64,000 nucleotides of DNA, from assembly GCF_004127445.1 (NCBI RefSeq), contig NZ_QEXM01000038.1:1-64000 (forward strand), written 5' to 3'. Positions within the stretch are counted from its first letter, which is position 1. Every line of letters begins with the position of its first letter. Both the position numbers and the translations under genes were made by a program. Below, piece after piece: positions 23,412 through 31,601 of this stretch. The notes under the pieces are model-generated. The model was not told where the DNA came from and searched no databases. It saw only the letters and a program-made list of their open reading frames with translations. The stretch is from Streptomyces alfalfae. GTDB taxonomy: Bacteria > Actinomycetota > Actinomycetes > Streptomycetales > Streptomycetaceae.

Positions 23412-24611
23412 ATGGGTCCAGAGGAAACGCGGGACACCGCCGAGCGGCTGCGGGCGATCTGCGGCGAGCTGGCGGAGCGGTTCTACGAGCGGGACGAAGT
23501 GGTGCGGACGCTGGTGGTGACCCTGCTCGCCGGGCAGCACTCGCTGGTGCTCGGCCCGCCGGGGACGGCCAAGTCCGAGATGGCCAGGGAGCTCACCGGC
23601 AGGATCGAAGGGGCGGCCTACTGGGAGATCCTGCTCTCCAAGTTCACCGCGCCGACCAGGATGTTCGGGCCCATCGACGTCGCCGCGCTGGCCCGCGGAG
23701 AGTACCGCCAGGTCTACGAGGGCCGCGCCACGACCGCGCACATCGCGTTCATCGACGAGATCTTCAAGTGCTCGACGGCCGCGCTGAACGAGACCCTCGG
23801 CTTCCTCAACGAACGCATCTACCACCCCGAGAACGGCGGCGCGCCCCTCGCCTGCCCCCTGATCGGGGCCATCACCGCGAGCAACGAACTGCCCAGCGGC
23901 GCCGAATCGGCCGCGATCTACGACCGGCTCCTCGTCCGCGTCGAGGTCGGTTACCTGGCCGACCCCGCCAACTTCGCCGCACTCGTCCGCTCGGCCGTCG
24001 GCCGCCGCACCGCACCGGCACGCACCACCGTCGCGCTGGAGGCGCTGCGGCGCGCGGTGACCGACGCCGTGCCCGCCGTGGACGTGCCCGACACGATCGT
24101 GGACGCGGTGTGCACCCTGCGGGCCGCCCTGCGCCGCAAGGAACTCATCGCGTCCGACCGCCGCTGGCGGCAGGCGGTGGGCCTGCTCCAGGCGTCCGCC
24201 TTCCTCGACGGCCGCCCGGCGGTCGCCGAGACCGACCTGTCGGTCCTGACGCACGTGCTGTGGGACTCGCCCGCCGAACGCCCGACCGTCGAGCGCGAGG
24301 TCCTGCAACTGGTCAACCCCGACGCAGGGGAGGCCCTCGACCTCGCCGACACCCTCGACGAGCTGGAGGCGCAGCTCGACGCCATGGCCGGGCAGTCCCG
24401 CGAGGCCCTGAGCGACTGGGTCATCAAGAACGCCCACAACAAACTGGCCAGGGCGGGGATCAGACTGGAGAAACTGCGGGAGGAGGCGGTCGTCGCGGGC
24501 CGCTCCACCGCCGCCATCGACCGGGTCACCGGCCGGCAGCGCGCCGTCAGGGCCCGCGTCCTCACCGAGGCCCTCGGCCTCGACGCCGGCATGGTGCCGG
24601 CGCAGCCGTAG
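23412..24611 (+). CDS. MoxR/RavA-type AAA+ ATPase
   Basis: A 399-residue AAA+ ATPase with Walker A GPPGTAKS (residues 48-55), Walker B IAFIDEIFK (111-119), sensor segment GAITASNELP, and a C-terminal helical domain with LTHVLWDSPAERPTVE. This is the MoxR class, subgroup RavA, which acts as a chaperone that remodels protein complexes together with a VWA partner. ATG 23412 is preceded by GGGGAG. A VWA gene follows 18 bp downstream, almost certainly in the same operon. Confidence 0.88.
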   Translation: MGPEETRDTAERLRAICGELAERFYERDEVVRTLVVTLLAGQHSLVLGPPGTAKSEMARELTGRIEGAAYWEILLSKFTAPTRMFGPIDVAALARGEYRQVYEGRATTAHIAFIDEIFKCSTAALNETLGFLNERIYHPENGGAPLACPLIGAITASNELPSGAESAAIYDRLLVRVEVGYLADPANFAALVRSAVGRRTAPARTTVALEALRRAVTDAVPAVDVPDTIVDAVCTLRAALRRKELIASDRRWRQAVGLLQASAFLDGRPAVAETDLSVLTHVLWDSPAERPTVEREVLQLVNPDAGEALDLADTLDELEAQLDAMAGQSREALSDWVIKNAHNKLARAGIRLEKLREEAVVAGRSTAAIDRVTGRQRAVRARVLTEALGLDAGMVPAQP

Positions 24612-24629
24612 CGGAACCGGAGGAGGACC

Positions 24630-26249
24630 ATGGACACCACGCCGAGCAGGCTGGACGAGCTGGCCAGCCGGGGCGGGGCGTGGCTCGGTGGGTCCGCCAC
24701 GGCGTCGGCGCGGCACACCACGGCCGTGCTCGCGGACCCGTTCGACCGCATCGCATGGCGTGAGACCCGTGCGCGGTCAGCGGGGCTGCGGGGCCTGGAC
24801 GCGGAGCTGAGCCGGAGCCACGCGCACGCCACCGACCTCCTGAGCGATGTGTTCCTGGCGGCCTACCGAACCGCCCCGCGGCTGCGCGAGCCCACCGAGA
24901 TGGCCCCCTCCCGCCTGGTGAACCACCACATCCTCAGCGCACTCACGCAGTCGGCGGACTTCGCCGCACTGCACAGGGAGACGGCCGGGGACCCGTACGC
25001 CGCCGCCATGGCCGTCCTCGCGCAGGCCGGGGAGCTGCGCCGGATGCTGGAGCACTCCCGGGGCGCCCGTGCGCGGGCCGAGCGGGCGGAGGCGGCCCAG
25101 CGGGACGCCGGAAGCGCGGCGGCGGCCGTGGGCGAGGCGCTGGAGCGGGCCGCCGAGGAGGCCGCCGGGGACGGCACGGTCCCCGCGCCCGCCGCAGCCG
25201 CCGTACAGCGGGCGATCGAGGCGGCGGAGGCGGCGCGGACCGCCGCGCGCCAGGCGGCTCAGGACGCCGCACGGCCCCTTCCCGAGGCGGCGCCCGCCCT
25301 GCGCGCCACGGCCCGGCACGCCGTGGCGAAAGCCGCCGAGACCGTACGGGAGGAGGCCGCGCTGACGCGGGCCTGGGGCGTCGGCCCCGGCGAACTCGAA
25401 CGGCTGTCGTACGACGAGCGGGCCAGGCTCGCCGAGCGGCTGCGCACCGGCCGCCTCGCGCGGTGGGCGGAGCTGATCGGACGCTTCCGGCAGATGGCCG
25501 ACGGGGAACGCGCCCGCAAGGTGGAGAACACCGCGGGCGAACTCGTCGGCGTCACACTCGGCGACGACCTCTCCCGCGTCATCCCCTCCGAGCTGGCCAA
25601 CCTCGGCGTACCCGAGCTGCGCGCGGTCTTCGCCGCTCGCCACGCCGCCGGGGAGCTGATGCTCTACGACAGCCTGGGCGAGCAGACCACCGGCCAGGGG
25701 GCCGTCATCGCCTGCGTGGACACCTCGCACTCCATGTACGAGGAGGGGCCGGGCTCAGTCACCAGGGAGGCATGGGCCAAGGCGTGCGCGCTGGCCCTCC
25801 TCGACCAGGCCCGGCACGCGGGGCGGGACTTCGTCGGCATCCTGTTCTCGGCCGCCGACAAGCTCCAGGTGTTCCGCTTCCCGGCCGGCGAGCCCTCCGG
25901 CATCACCCGCGTACTCGACTTCGCGGAGACCTTCCTCGGCGGCGGCACCAGCTACCAGACGCCTCTGACAGCGGCCAGGGAACTCCTCGCCGAGGAGTAC
26001 GACGACACCTCCCGCGCGCGGGGCGACATCGTCATGCTCACCGACGACGAGTGCGACGTCACGGAGGAGTGGATGCGGGCCTGGAACGACGCGAAGCACG
26101 CGCTGGACTTCCGCGTCTTCGGCATCGCCATCGGCGCCCCGCCCGCCGCCGAGGCCGGCTCGGTCCTCGACGCCCTCTGCGACAACCTCCGCTCGGTCGA
26201 GGATTTCACGGACGTCCACGCGGCGGCGGACCTCTTCCGCCTGATCTGA
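24630..26249 (+). CDS. VWA domain protein (ViaA-like MoxR partner)
   Basis: A 539-residue protein. Residues 1-140 are helical, residues 145-250 are Ala/Glu/Arg-rich and probably coiled coil, and a C-terminal von Willebrand A domain carries the MIDAS motif DTSHS (Asp364) with the later Thr in GGTSYQTPL and Asp in MLTDDECD. The metal site looks intact, so ligand binding is possible. MoxR/VWA pairs such as RavA-ViaA assemble or mature metal-containing or membrane complexes. GGAGGA precedes the start. The client of this pair is unknown. Confidence 0.85.
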   Translation: MDTTPSRLDELASRGGAWLGGSATASARHTTAVLADPFDRIAWRETRARSAGLRGLDAELSRSHAHATDLLSDVFLAAYRTAPRLREPTEMAPSRLVNHHILSALTQSADFAALHRETAGDPYAAAMAVLAQAGELRRMLEHSRGARARAERAEAAQRDAGSAAAAVGEALERAAEEAAGDGTVPAPAAAAVQRAIEAAEAARTAARQAAQDAARPLPEAAPALRATARHAVAKAAETVREEAALTRAWGVGPGELERLSYDERARLAERLRTGRLARWAELIGRFRQMADGERARKVENTAGELVGVTLGDDLSRVIPSELANLGVPELRAVFAARHAAGELMLYDSLGEQTTGQGAVIACVDTSHSMYEEGPGSVTREAWAKACALALLDQARHAGRDFVGILFSAADKLQVFRFPAGEPSGITRVLDFAETFLGGGTSYQTPLTAARELLAEEYDDTSRARGDIVMLTDDECDVTEEWMRAWNDAKHALDFRVFGIAIGAPPAAEAGSVLDALCDNLRSVEDFTDVHAAADLFRLI

Positions 26250-26322
26250 GGGCCCGTCATCGGACCTCGGCGGCGGTCGGACCGCCAGACCGCGGCGTCA
26301 GCGTGTGCGCTGTGGCTGACCC

Positions 26323-26844
26323 TTTGACCTCACGCTGGCGCTGGACCTCCGCGACGAACTGCCGGAAGGGGAGATCGCCGAACTCCGTTGGCACCTCGGA
26401 CCGGGTCCTCAGCCGGAGGTCCTCGGCATCGTGACCGAGTTCCCGGTCGTGGTGGAGGATGAGCACGGGGAGCCGGCCGTGGAGGACCACCCCGAGCCCC
26501 TGCTGGGCCAGAACGGCGAAGCGAGCGACGTGGGCGGCGTGCTTGCCTCGGTCCTGCTGCGCGGACAGGACACCCGGCCCGGTGCGTGGGCGCTCACGAG
26601 TCGGCAGGAGATCCACCCCGATCGATCCGAGGAGACCGGCTCACTGCTCGGCTGGCTCGCGGCCCGCGCCGGCGACGCGCGTCGGCCGGTCGACCTGGGG
26701 TGGATCCGTTTCCATGAATCCCGCGAGGTCGAGCCGCTGGTGGTGTGTGACGGTGAGGTGGTCCGGCCGGCGTGGCGGCCGTCCTCGGACCGAGGGGCCG
26801 TGCGCATGAGGGGGAGTGCCGTGGTGACGGTGGTCAGGGGTTGA
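26323..26844 (+). pseudogene. 5'-degraded conserved Streptomyces hypothetical gene
   Basis: From 26323 the frame reads FDLTLALDLRDELPEGEIAE, then LRWHLGPGP, WALTSRQEIHPDR and DLGWIRFHESREVEPLVVCD. This is the pattern of a conserved streptomycete protein that normally begins Met-Phe-Asp-Leu. Here the codon before Phe is CCC and an in-frame TGA lies one codon further upstream, so the normal start is lost. A GTG at 26431 could start a 137-residue C-terminal piece without a clear ribosome-binding site. The end also seems to run past the usual stop and overlaps the convergent Rrf2 gene by 11 bp. Confidence 0.5.
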
Positions 26845-27295
26845 CCCAGGCGCTCGGGGCGTCGGTCAGTGCCGCGACGGCGGGCGGGAGCCGGGCGGTC
26901 GCGACGTCGGCGAGCGACACGCCCTCCAGGATCTCCCGCACATGGGACCGCAGCGCGATCCACAGCGGGAGCAGGGACTCGGCGGGTCCGCTGTAGGACA
27001 GCTCGGGCGGCCGGACACCCCGCACCGAGACCAGCGGCCCGTCGACGGTCCGGATGACGTCGGCGATGCTGATGTCCTCCGCCGGCTTCGCGAGCCGGTA
27101 GCCGCCGTTGCCGCCGCGCCGGCTGCGCACGAGCCCGCCCCGGCGCATGTCGTTCAGGATGCCTTCGAGGAACTTGTGCGGGATGTCCTGGGCGCCGGCG
27201 ATCGCCTCCGCCTTGACGGGCGGCCCGTCGTCCGGGGACGCGGCGAGTTGCAGCGCGGCACGTACCGCGTAGTCCGCCCTGGCTGAGATCCGCAT
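26834..27295 (-). CDS. Rrf2 family regulator without cysteines
   Basis: A 153-residue Rrf2 regulator starting MRISARADYAVRAALQLA, with helix-turn-helix PVKAEAIAGAQDIPHKFLEG and wing GGNGGYRLAKP. It contains no cysteine, so it cannot hold a cysteine-ligated Fe-S cluster. In that it resembles CymR-type cysteine-metabolism regulators. It is encoded just beyond the terminator of the sulfonate operon on the same strand, making sulfur-source control a reasonable inference. A palindrome covers its start codon and a -10-like GATAAT lies immediately upstream, suggesting a leaderless, autoregulated transcript. Confidence 0.85.
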   Translation of the reverse strand: MRISARADYAVRAALQLAASPDDGPPVKAEAIAGAQDIPHKFLEGILNDMRRGGLVRSRRGGNGGYRLAKPAEDISIADVIRTVDGPLVSVRGVRPPELSYSGPAESLLPLWIALRSHVREILEGVSLADVATARLPPAVAALTDAPSAWVNP

Positions 27296-27312
27296 ACGGG
27301 CATTATCCCGTA
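27295..27312. promoter_or_regulatory. Palindrome over the rrf2 start codon
   Basis: TACGGG-CATTAT-CCCGTA is a perfect 6-bp inverted repeat with a 6-nt AT-rich centre. It starts at the first base of the Rrf2 start codon and, read on the minus strand, contains GATAAT, a plausible -10 box. It is a candidate autoregulatory operator. Confidence 0.5.
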
Positions 27313-27350
27313 CGACGTGGACCGGTGACCGCCGCGGGCGGGCGCCCGGT

Positions 27351-27380
27351 GGCCGCCGGGCGCGAGCGCGCCCGGCGGCC
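27351..27380. terminator. Terminator of the ssu-tau operon
   Basis: GGCCGCCGGGCGC (27351-27363) and GCGCCCGGCGGCC (27368-27380) form a perfect 13-bp stem with a 4-nt loop, starting 10 bp beyond the tauD stop codon on the minus strand. It separates the sulfonate operon from the downstream rrf2 gene. Confidence 0.85.
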
Positions 27381-27389
27381 GGGGTGGGA

Positions 27390-28292
27390 TCAGGCAGCCG
27401 ACGGCGTGTAGTGCGCGGCCTCGTCCCCCTCGACGACACGGCTGAGCGCGCCGTCGACGCCGGCGGGAGCGTCACCCGCGACGGTCACCCGGTGCAGCAG
27501 ACGCGGCAGGTCGCCGTAGTCGTCGGGGGCGTAGTGCTGGGTGATGCGGTTGTCGAACAGGACGAGGTCGCCCGGCGACCAGACCACGCGCACGATGTTC
27601 TCGGGACGGGTGACGTACGCCTGGAAGATGCGCAGCAGATCGCGGGACTCGGAGGGGCTGAGCCCGATGATGCTCTGGGCGAAGCCGCCGATGAAGAGAC
27701 CGCGCTCCCCGGTCTCGGGGTGGACCCGCACCACCGGGTGCGCGGTGCGGTACTTGCGGGACACGAACCGCCTGCGGTGCTCGGCGGCCTTCTCGGTCCT
27801 CGGGGCGGCGTAGTCGTAGTCGTTGGTGTGCACGGCCCACAGCCTGTCCGCGAGATCGCGGAGCGCGTCGGGCAGATCGCGGTACGCGGCGGCCGAGTTG
27901 GCGATGAGCGTGTTGCCTCCGTACGGCGGGACCACGATGCTGCGCAGCGTGGACGCCTTCGGGGGCGTGCGGACGAAGGTGACGTCCGTGTGCCAGTGGT
28001 TGGCGCGGATGCCCTCGTCGCCGTCGACGGGCAGGATCTCGGGCTGTCCGTCGACCGAGGGGACCGTCGGGTGCGCGTTGGTCAGTGCACCGAAGAGGGA
28101 GGCGAAGCGGAGCTGGCCCGCGTCGTCGAGACCCTGGTCGCGGAAGACGAGCGCCTTGTGTTCGAGGAGCGCGGAGTTGATCTCGGTGACGATGGCGGGG
28201 TCGAGGTCCGCGGAGAGGTCCACGCCGTGGATCTCGGCGCCGATGCGACCGCCGATCCTGCGGATGTCGAAGCCGGTGCTGGTGGTGCTCAT
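27390..28292 (-). CDS. tauD: TauD/TfdA-family 2-oxoglutarate-dependent dioxygenase
   Basis: A 300-residue Fe(II)/2-oxoglutarate dioxygenase with the facial triad His101-x-Asp103 (NHWHTDVTF) and His253 (RITQHYAPDD), and the 2-oxoglutarate-binding Arg268 (LHRVTVAGD). TauD relatives oxidise taurine, alkylsulfonates or alkyl sulfate esters, releasing sulfite or sulfate. The first ATG would give MKGNPHM; I chose ATG 28292 because AGGAAA sits 7 nt before it. It is the last gene of the ssuA-ssuB-ssuC-tauD operon, so it supplies sulfur from the imported organosulfur compound. Confidence 0.88.
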   Translation of the reverse strand: MSTTSTGFDIRRIGGRIGAEIHGVDLSADLDPAIVTEINSALLEHKALVFRDQGLDDAGQLRFASLFGALTNAHPTVPSVDGQPEILPVDGDEGIRANHWHTDVTFVRTPPKASTLRSIVVPPYGGNTLIANSAAAYRDLPDALRDLADRLWAVHTNDYDYAAPRTEKAAEHRRRFVSRKYRTAHPVVRVHPETGERGLFIGGFAQSIIGLSPSESRDLLRIFQAYVTRPENIVRVVWSPGDLVLFDNRITQHYAPDDYGDLPRLLHRVTVAGDAPAGVDGALSRVVEGDEAAHYTPSAA

Positions 28293-28308
28293 GTGCGGGT
28301 TTCCTTTC

Positions 28309-28337
28309 AAGGGGCAGGGCAGGGCAGGGCAGGGCAG
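28309..28337 (+). repeat. Short tandem repeat (GGGCA)n, G-quadruplex-prone
   Basis: Five consecutive GGGCA units flanked by extra G runs, giving six G-tracts of at least three G separated by CA. It lies between the ssuC stop and the tauD start. The G-rich strand is the non-transcribed-RNA (template) strand for these minus-strand genes. Confidence 0.85.
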
Positions 28338-28380
28338 GGGGGTGGGGGCTTGGGGTGGTCGTGGCCGGTGTGCGTGCGGG

Positions 28381-29355
28381 TCATCCGCCCGTGGGGACGC
28401 GCCAGGAGCTGAGCCGCCGCTCCACGGCGACCAGGAGCTGGTTGAAGGCCACGCCGATGGCGGAGATCGTGATGATGCCCGCGTACATCTGCGGGATCGC
28501 GAAGTTGTACTGCGAGGCGTTGATCAGATATCCGAGCCCCGCCTTGGCGCCGATCATCTCGGCGGCGACGAGGACGAGGATGGAGACCGCCCCGGCCAGC
28601 CGGATGCCGGTGAACATCGTCGGCACGGAGGCCGGCAGGATCACCTTCTGGAACAGCCGGTGCGCCGGCAGGTCCATCGACCTGGCCAGTTTGAGCAGGG
28701 TCGGGTCGACGCCGCGGACCGCGCTGATGGTGTTGAGCAGGATCGGCCATGTGCAGGCGTACACGACGATGGAGATCTTCGAGGTCTCGCCGATGCCGAG
28801 CAGCAGCACGAACACCGGCAGCAGGGCGAGCGCGGCGGTGTTGCGGAACACTTCCAGGAGCGGCCCGAGGAGGTCCGCGACGGGCCGGTACCAGCCGATC
28901 AGAAGCCCGAGCGGTACGGCGAGGGCCACGGCGATGCCGAAGCCGCTGAAGGAGCGCACCAGGCTGGCCCGCGCGTTGTCGGCGAGCTGCCCGTCGGCGG
29001 CCAGCCCCCACCAGGCGTCGGCGACCTCGCTGAACGGCGGCAGGAAGGTCCGGTCGGCGAGCCCGAGGCGCGGCGCGACCTCCCACAGCAGCAGGAGCGC
29101 CACGACGGCCACGGACCTGGTCACCGCGCCGAGCAGCAGCCGAGGCAGCCGATGCGCCACTCGGCGGCGGAGTGCCGCGGGGGCTGTCGCTGACTGGGGT
29201 TTCGGCAGTGCCGCTTCTGGCCGCGTCGTCTCCGTGGGGGCCTGCGGTGGCGCCTTCGCGGGTACGGAGGCGCTGTGCGGGGCAGCGGTGGCCGACCCGT
29301 CGGCGGTGGCGGTGGCCGCCGCATCGGGAGCGGCGGTGCGGGTCGTCGGGCTCAT
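28381..29355 (-). CDS. ssuC: Sulfonate-type ABC transporter permease
   Basis: A 324-residue inner-membrane permease with about six helices and the EAA loop near EVFRNTAALALLPVFVLLLGIG, typical of the nitrate/sulfonate/taurine branch. The first 70 residues are a hydrophilic Ala/Thr/Pro-rich extension. The start (29355) overlaps the stop of the ATPase gene (ATGA), giving translational coupling. With SsuA and SsuB it should import alkylsulfonates or sulfate esters. Confidence 0.87.
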   Translation of the reverse strand: MSPTTRTAAPDAAATATADGSATAAPHSASVPAKAPPQAPTETTRPEAALPKPQSATAPAALRRRVAHRLPRLLLGAVTRSVAVVALLLLWEVAPRLGLADRTFLPPFSEVADAWWGLAADGQLADNARASLVRSFSGFGIAVALAVPLGLLIGWYRPVADLLGPLLEVFRNTAALALLPVFVLLLGIGETSKISIVVYACTWPILLNTISAVRGVDPTLLKLARSMDLPAHRLFQKVILPASVPTMFTGIRLAGAVSILVLVAAEMIGAKAGLGYLINASQYNFAIPQMYAGIITISAIGVAFNQLLVAVERRLSSWRVPTGG

Positions 29356-30263
29356 GCGGAGACCTCCTCCTTCTCCAGCTCCTGCGCCCTGGCCACCTCG
29401 TCGCGCAGGAGCGACCAGATCTCGTGCCGGTGCCGCGCGAACTCGGGGCTGGAGCGGAGGTCGTCCGTGCCCGTGCGGGAGTCGAGCGCGATGGGCACGA
29501 TCCGCTTGACGCGCCCCGGCCGCGAGGACATGACGGCGACGCGCTGCCCGAGATGGACGGCCTCGTCGATGCCGTGGGTGATGAAGACGACGGTCTTCCC
29601 CGTGCGCTGCCAGATGCGCAGCAGCTCGTCCTGCAACGACTCCCGGGTCTGGGCGTCGAGCGCGGCGAACGGCTCGTCCATCAGCAGGACGCCGGGGTCG
29701 TAGGCGAGGCTGCGGGCGATCGCCACGCGCTGCCGCATCCCGCCGGACAGCTCGTGCGGATGGCGGTCCTCGAACCCGCGGAGGCCCACCAGAGCGAGGA
29801 ACTCCCGGGCCCGCGCCGGGCGTTGCCGACGCGGGACGCCGGTGGCCTCCAGGCCGAACTCGACGTTGCCCTGGGCGGTGCGCCACGGCAGCAGCGCGTA
29901 CTGCTGGAACACGATGCCGCGGTCCAGACCCGGGCCGGTGACGGGTCTGCCGTCCACCAGGATGCGCCCGGTGGTGGGCCGGGCCAGACCGCCGAGGAGG
30001 TCGAGCAGCGTCGACTTCCCGCAGCCACTGGGACCGACCAGGACGAAGAACTCCCCGTCCGCTATCTCCAGGTCGATGCCGTCCAGCGCGGTGACGGCGC
30101 CGCCACGCCGGGCTCCCGCGCGTCCCTTGGCGGCGAACTCCTTGCGCACGTCCTCGAAGACGATCTTGGGTGCGGGGGTGACAGGGGCGGTAGGGGCGGG
30201 GGTGGTGGACAGGAAGGGGGTGGGAACGGAGTGGGTGGGAACGGAGTGGGTGGGTTCCGGCAT
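29352..30263 (-). CDS. ssuB: Sulfonate-type ABC transporter ATPase
   Basis: A 303-residue ABC ATPase with Walker A GPSGCGKST (residues 77-85), Q-loop FQQYALLPW, signature LSGGMRQRVAIARSL, Walker B VLLMDEPFAALD and switch FITHGIDEA. It belongs to the SsuB/TauB/NtrD group. The N-terminal 30 residues are an atypical Pro/Thr-rich extension containing a duplicated THSVP, encoded by a 15-bp tandem repeat. It is encoded between ssuA (3-bp gap) and ssuC (4-bp overlap). Confidence 0.88.
   Translation of the reverse strand: MPEPTHSVPTHSVPTPFLSTTPAPTAPVTPAPKIVFEDVRKEFAAKGRAGARRGGAVTALDGIDLEIADGEFFVLVGPSGCGKSTLLDLLGGLARPTTGRILVDGRPVTGPGLDRGIVFQQYALLPWRTAQGNVEFGLEATGVPRRQRPARAREFLALVGLRGFEDRHPHELSGGMRQRVAIARSLAYDPGVLLMDEPFAALDAQTRESLQDELLRIWQRTGKTVVFITHGIDEAVHLGQRVAVMSSRPGRVKRIVPIALDSRTGTDDLRSSPEFARHRHEIWSLLRDEVARAQELEKEEVSA
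30218..30247. repeat. 15-bp tandem duplication in ssuB 5' end
   Basis: GGGTGGGAACGGAGT occurs twice in direct succession (30218-30232 and 30233-30247), followed by a partial third copy. It keeps the reading frame and encodes the repeated THSVP near the ssuB N-terminus. Confidence 0.85.
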
Positions 30264-30266
30264 GGG

Positions 30267-31292
30267 TCAGTTCCCGCTCTTGTCGGAGGCGTTGTACTCG
30301 TTGGTGTAGAGGTCGGCCCGGCTGACCCCGCCCTTGTCGATGTCACCGCGTTCGGCCAGCCAGTCGATCCAGAGCTGGAGTTCCTTGCCGGTGATCAGGC
30401 CGCCCTTCTCGGCGACCCCGTAGGACTTCCAGTACTTGAGGGGAGCGGTGTCCTCGTTGCGCCCGCGCTTCTCCACGATCTCCGTCATCCGGTCGATGAC
30501 CTCTGCGCGCGGGGTGGCACGGGACCATTCGATGGCCCGCCCGACGGCGGTGACGAACGTGCGGGCCGTATCGGGATTCGCCTTCAGGAAGCGGTCCGTC
30601 ATCACGAAGGTGCCCGCGCTGAAGGCGCCGAGGAGTTCGTAGTCGGTGAACAGCGGACGGATTCCGCCGGCCGCGAGTGCCTTGTCCCGCAGGACGCCGC
30701 CGAGCACGGCCACGTCTATCTGCTTCTGCCGCAGGGACTGCTCGGTGTTGACCGGCGGCACCACCAGCGGCTCGACCTCCTCCCTGTCCTTGCGGGAGAG
30801 TCCGCCCCGTTGCAGGTAGATGTCGAGCATGGCCTCGGAATGGGCGCCGAGGGTGTTCATGCCGACCTTGGCGCCGAGCAGGTCACGGGGCGAGCGGATG
30901 GGGCTGTCCGCAAGGACGTAGAAGCCGTTGTAGGCGTGTTTGTCGGCTCCGTAGTAACTGATGACCGCCTTGATCGGGGCGTTGTTCGCGGCGAGTTTGA
31001 CGACCGCGCCGTTGAAGGCGCCGCCGAAGTCCGTCTGGCCCGTGGCCGCGGACTGGATGTCCTGGGGCCCGCTGATGGTGTTGCCGACCCACTTCAGCTT
31101 CACGTCCCCCAGATAGCCCAGGTCGGCGGCGAGTTCGGGCAAGGTGACCTGTCCCGCCCAGCCCTGGTAGCGGAGCGTCTTGGTCCGGCCCCCGCCGGAT
31201 GTGGCGGTCGCCGAGGCGCCGCAGCTCACGGCCGCCGCGGAGAGAGCGAGCAGGGAGAGGAACTGACGTCGGGTCGATGCCTTGGCGGCCAT
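30267..31292 (-). CDS. ssuA: Sulfonate/taurine ABC transporter substrate-binding lipoprotein
   Basis: A 341-residue periplasmic-binding-type protein: Arg-Arg signal (STRRQFLSLLALSAAAVSCG) with a plausible lipobox Cys at residue 24, then an NMT1/SsuA-like domain (YQGWAGQVTLPELAADLGYL, LGAKVGMNTLGAHSEAML, IDVAVLGGVLRDKALAAGG). It captures the organosulfur substrate outside the membrane for SsuBC. It is the first structural gene of the operon. A long leader of about 380 nt precedes it, containing a cysteine-leader-type uORF and a 19-bp repeat array. Confidence 0.86.
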   Translation of the reverse strand: MAAKASTRRQFLSLLALSAAAVSCGASATATSGGGRTKTLRYQGWAGQVTLPELAADLGYLGDVKLKWVGNTISGPQDIQSAATGQTDFGGAFNGAVVKLAANNAPIKAVISYYGADKHAYNGFYVLADSPIRSPRDLLGAKVGMNTLGAHSEAMLDIYLQRGGLSRKDREEVEPLVVPPVNTEQSLRQKQIDVAVLGGVLRDKALAAGGIRPLFTDYELLGAFSAGTFVMTDRFLKANPDTARTFVTAVGRAIEWSRATPRAEVIDRMTEIVEKRGRNEDTAPLKYWKSYGVAEKGGLITGKELQLWIDWLAERGDIDKGGVSRADLYTNEYNASDKSGN

Positions 31293-31429
31293 GAATGCGT
31301 CCTGTTCGAAAACGGGTGGGGACGGTGCGGGACCGGCGGAATCACCCGCGCGGGCACGCGGGCAGCGGTCGTCGCGAAAGAGAGGAAAACGAAGCGGGGC
31401 GTACGGGCGGCGTTGCCTGAAGCGTGTGG

Positions 31430-31601
31430 GAATGCGGCGCCCGACGGCTGAATTCGGCGCCCGGCGGGGAATGCGGTGCCGGACGGAAGGTTCGACGCCC
31501 GGCGGCGCATTCGGTGCTCGGCGGAAGATTCAGCGCCCGGCGGGGAATGCGGTGCTCGACGGCGGATTCAGTGCCCGGCGGCGGACTTACTGTCCGGCGG
31601 C
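31430..31601. repeat. Array of nine 19-bp tandem repeats in the ssuA leader
   Basis: Nine head-to-tail copies (first unit 20 bp, the other eight exactly 19 bp) with consensus close to GAATTCGGTGCCCGGCGGN. Units start at 31430, 31450, 31469, 31488, 31507, 31526, 31545, 31564 and 31583. Most contain an odd-centred dyad, CGCC-C-GGCG. Copies differ at several positions, so the array is not freshly amplified. It lies between a short uORF and ssuA, and the uORF stop codon is inside the last unit. Confidence 0.92.

Noticed and set aside
31430..31601. CRISPR array
   Set aside because: Units are contiguous 19-bp repeats without unique spacers, and no cas genes are present.
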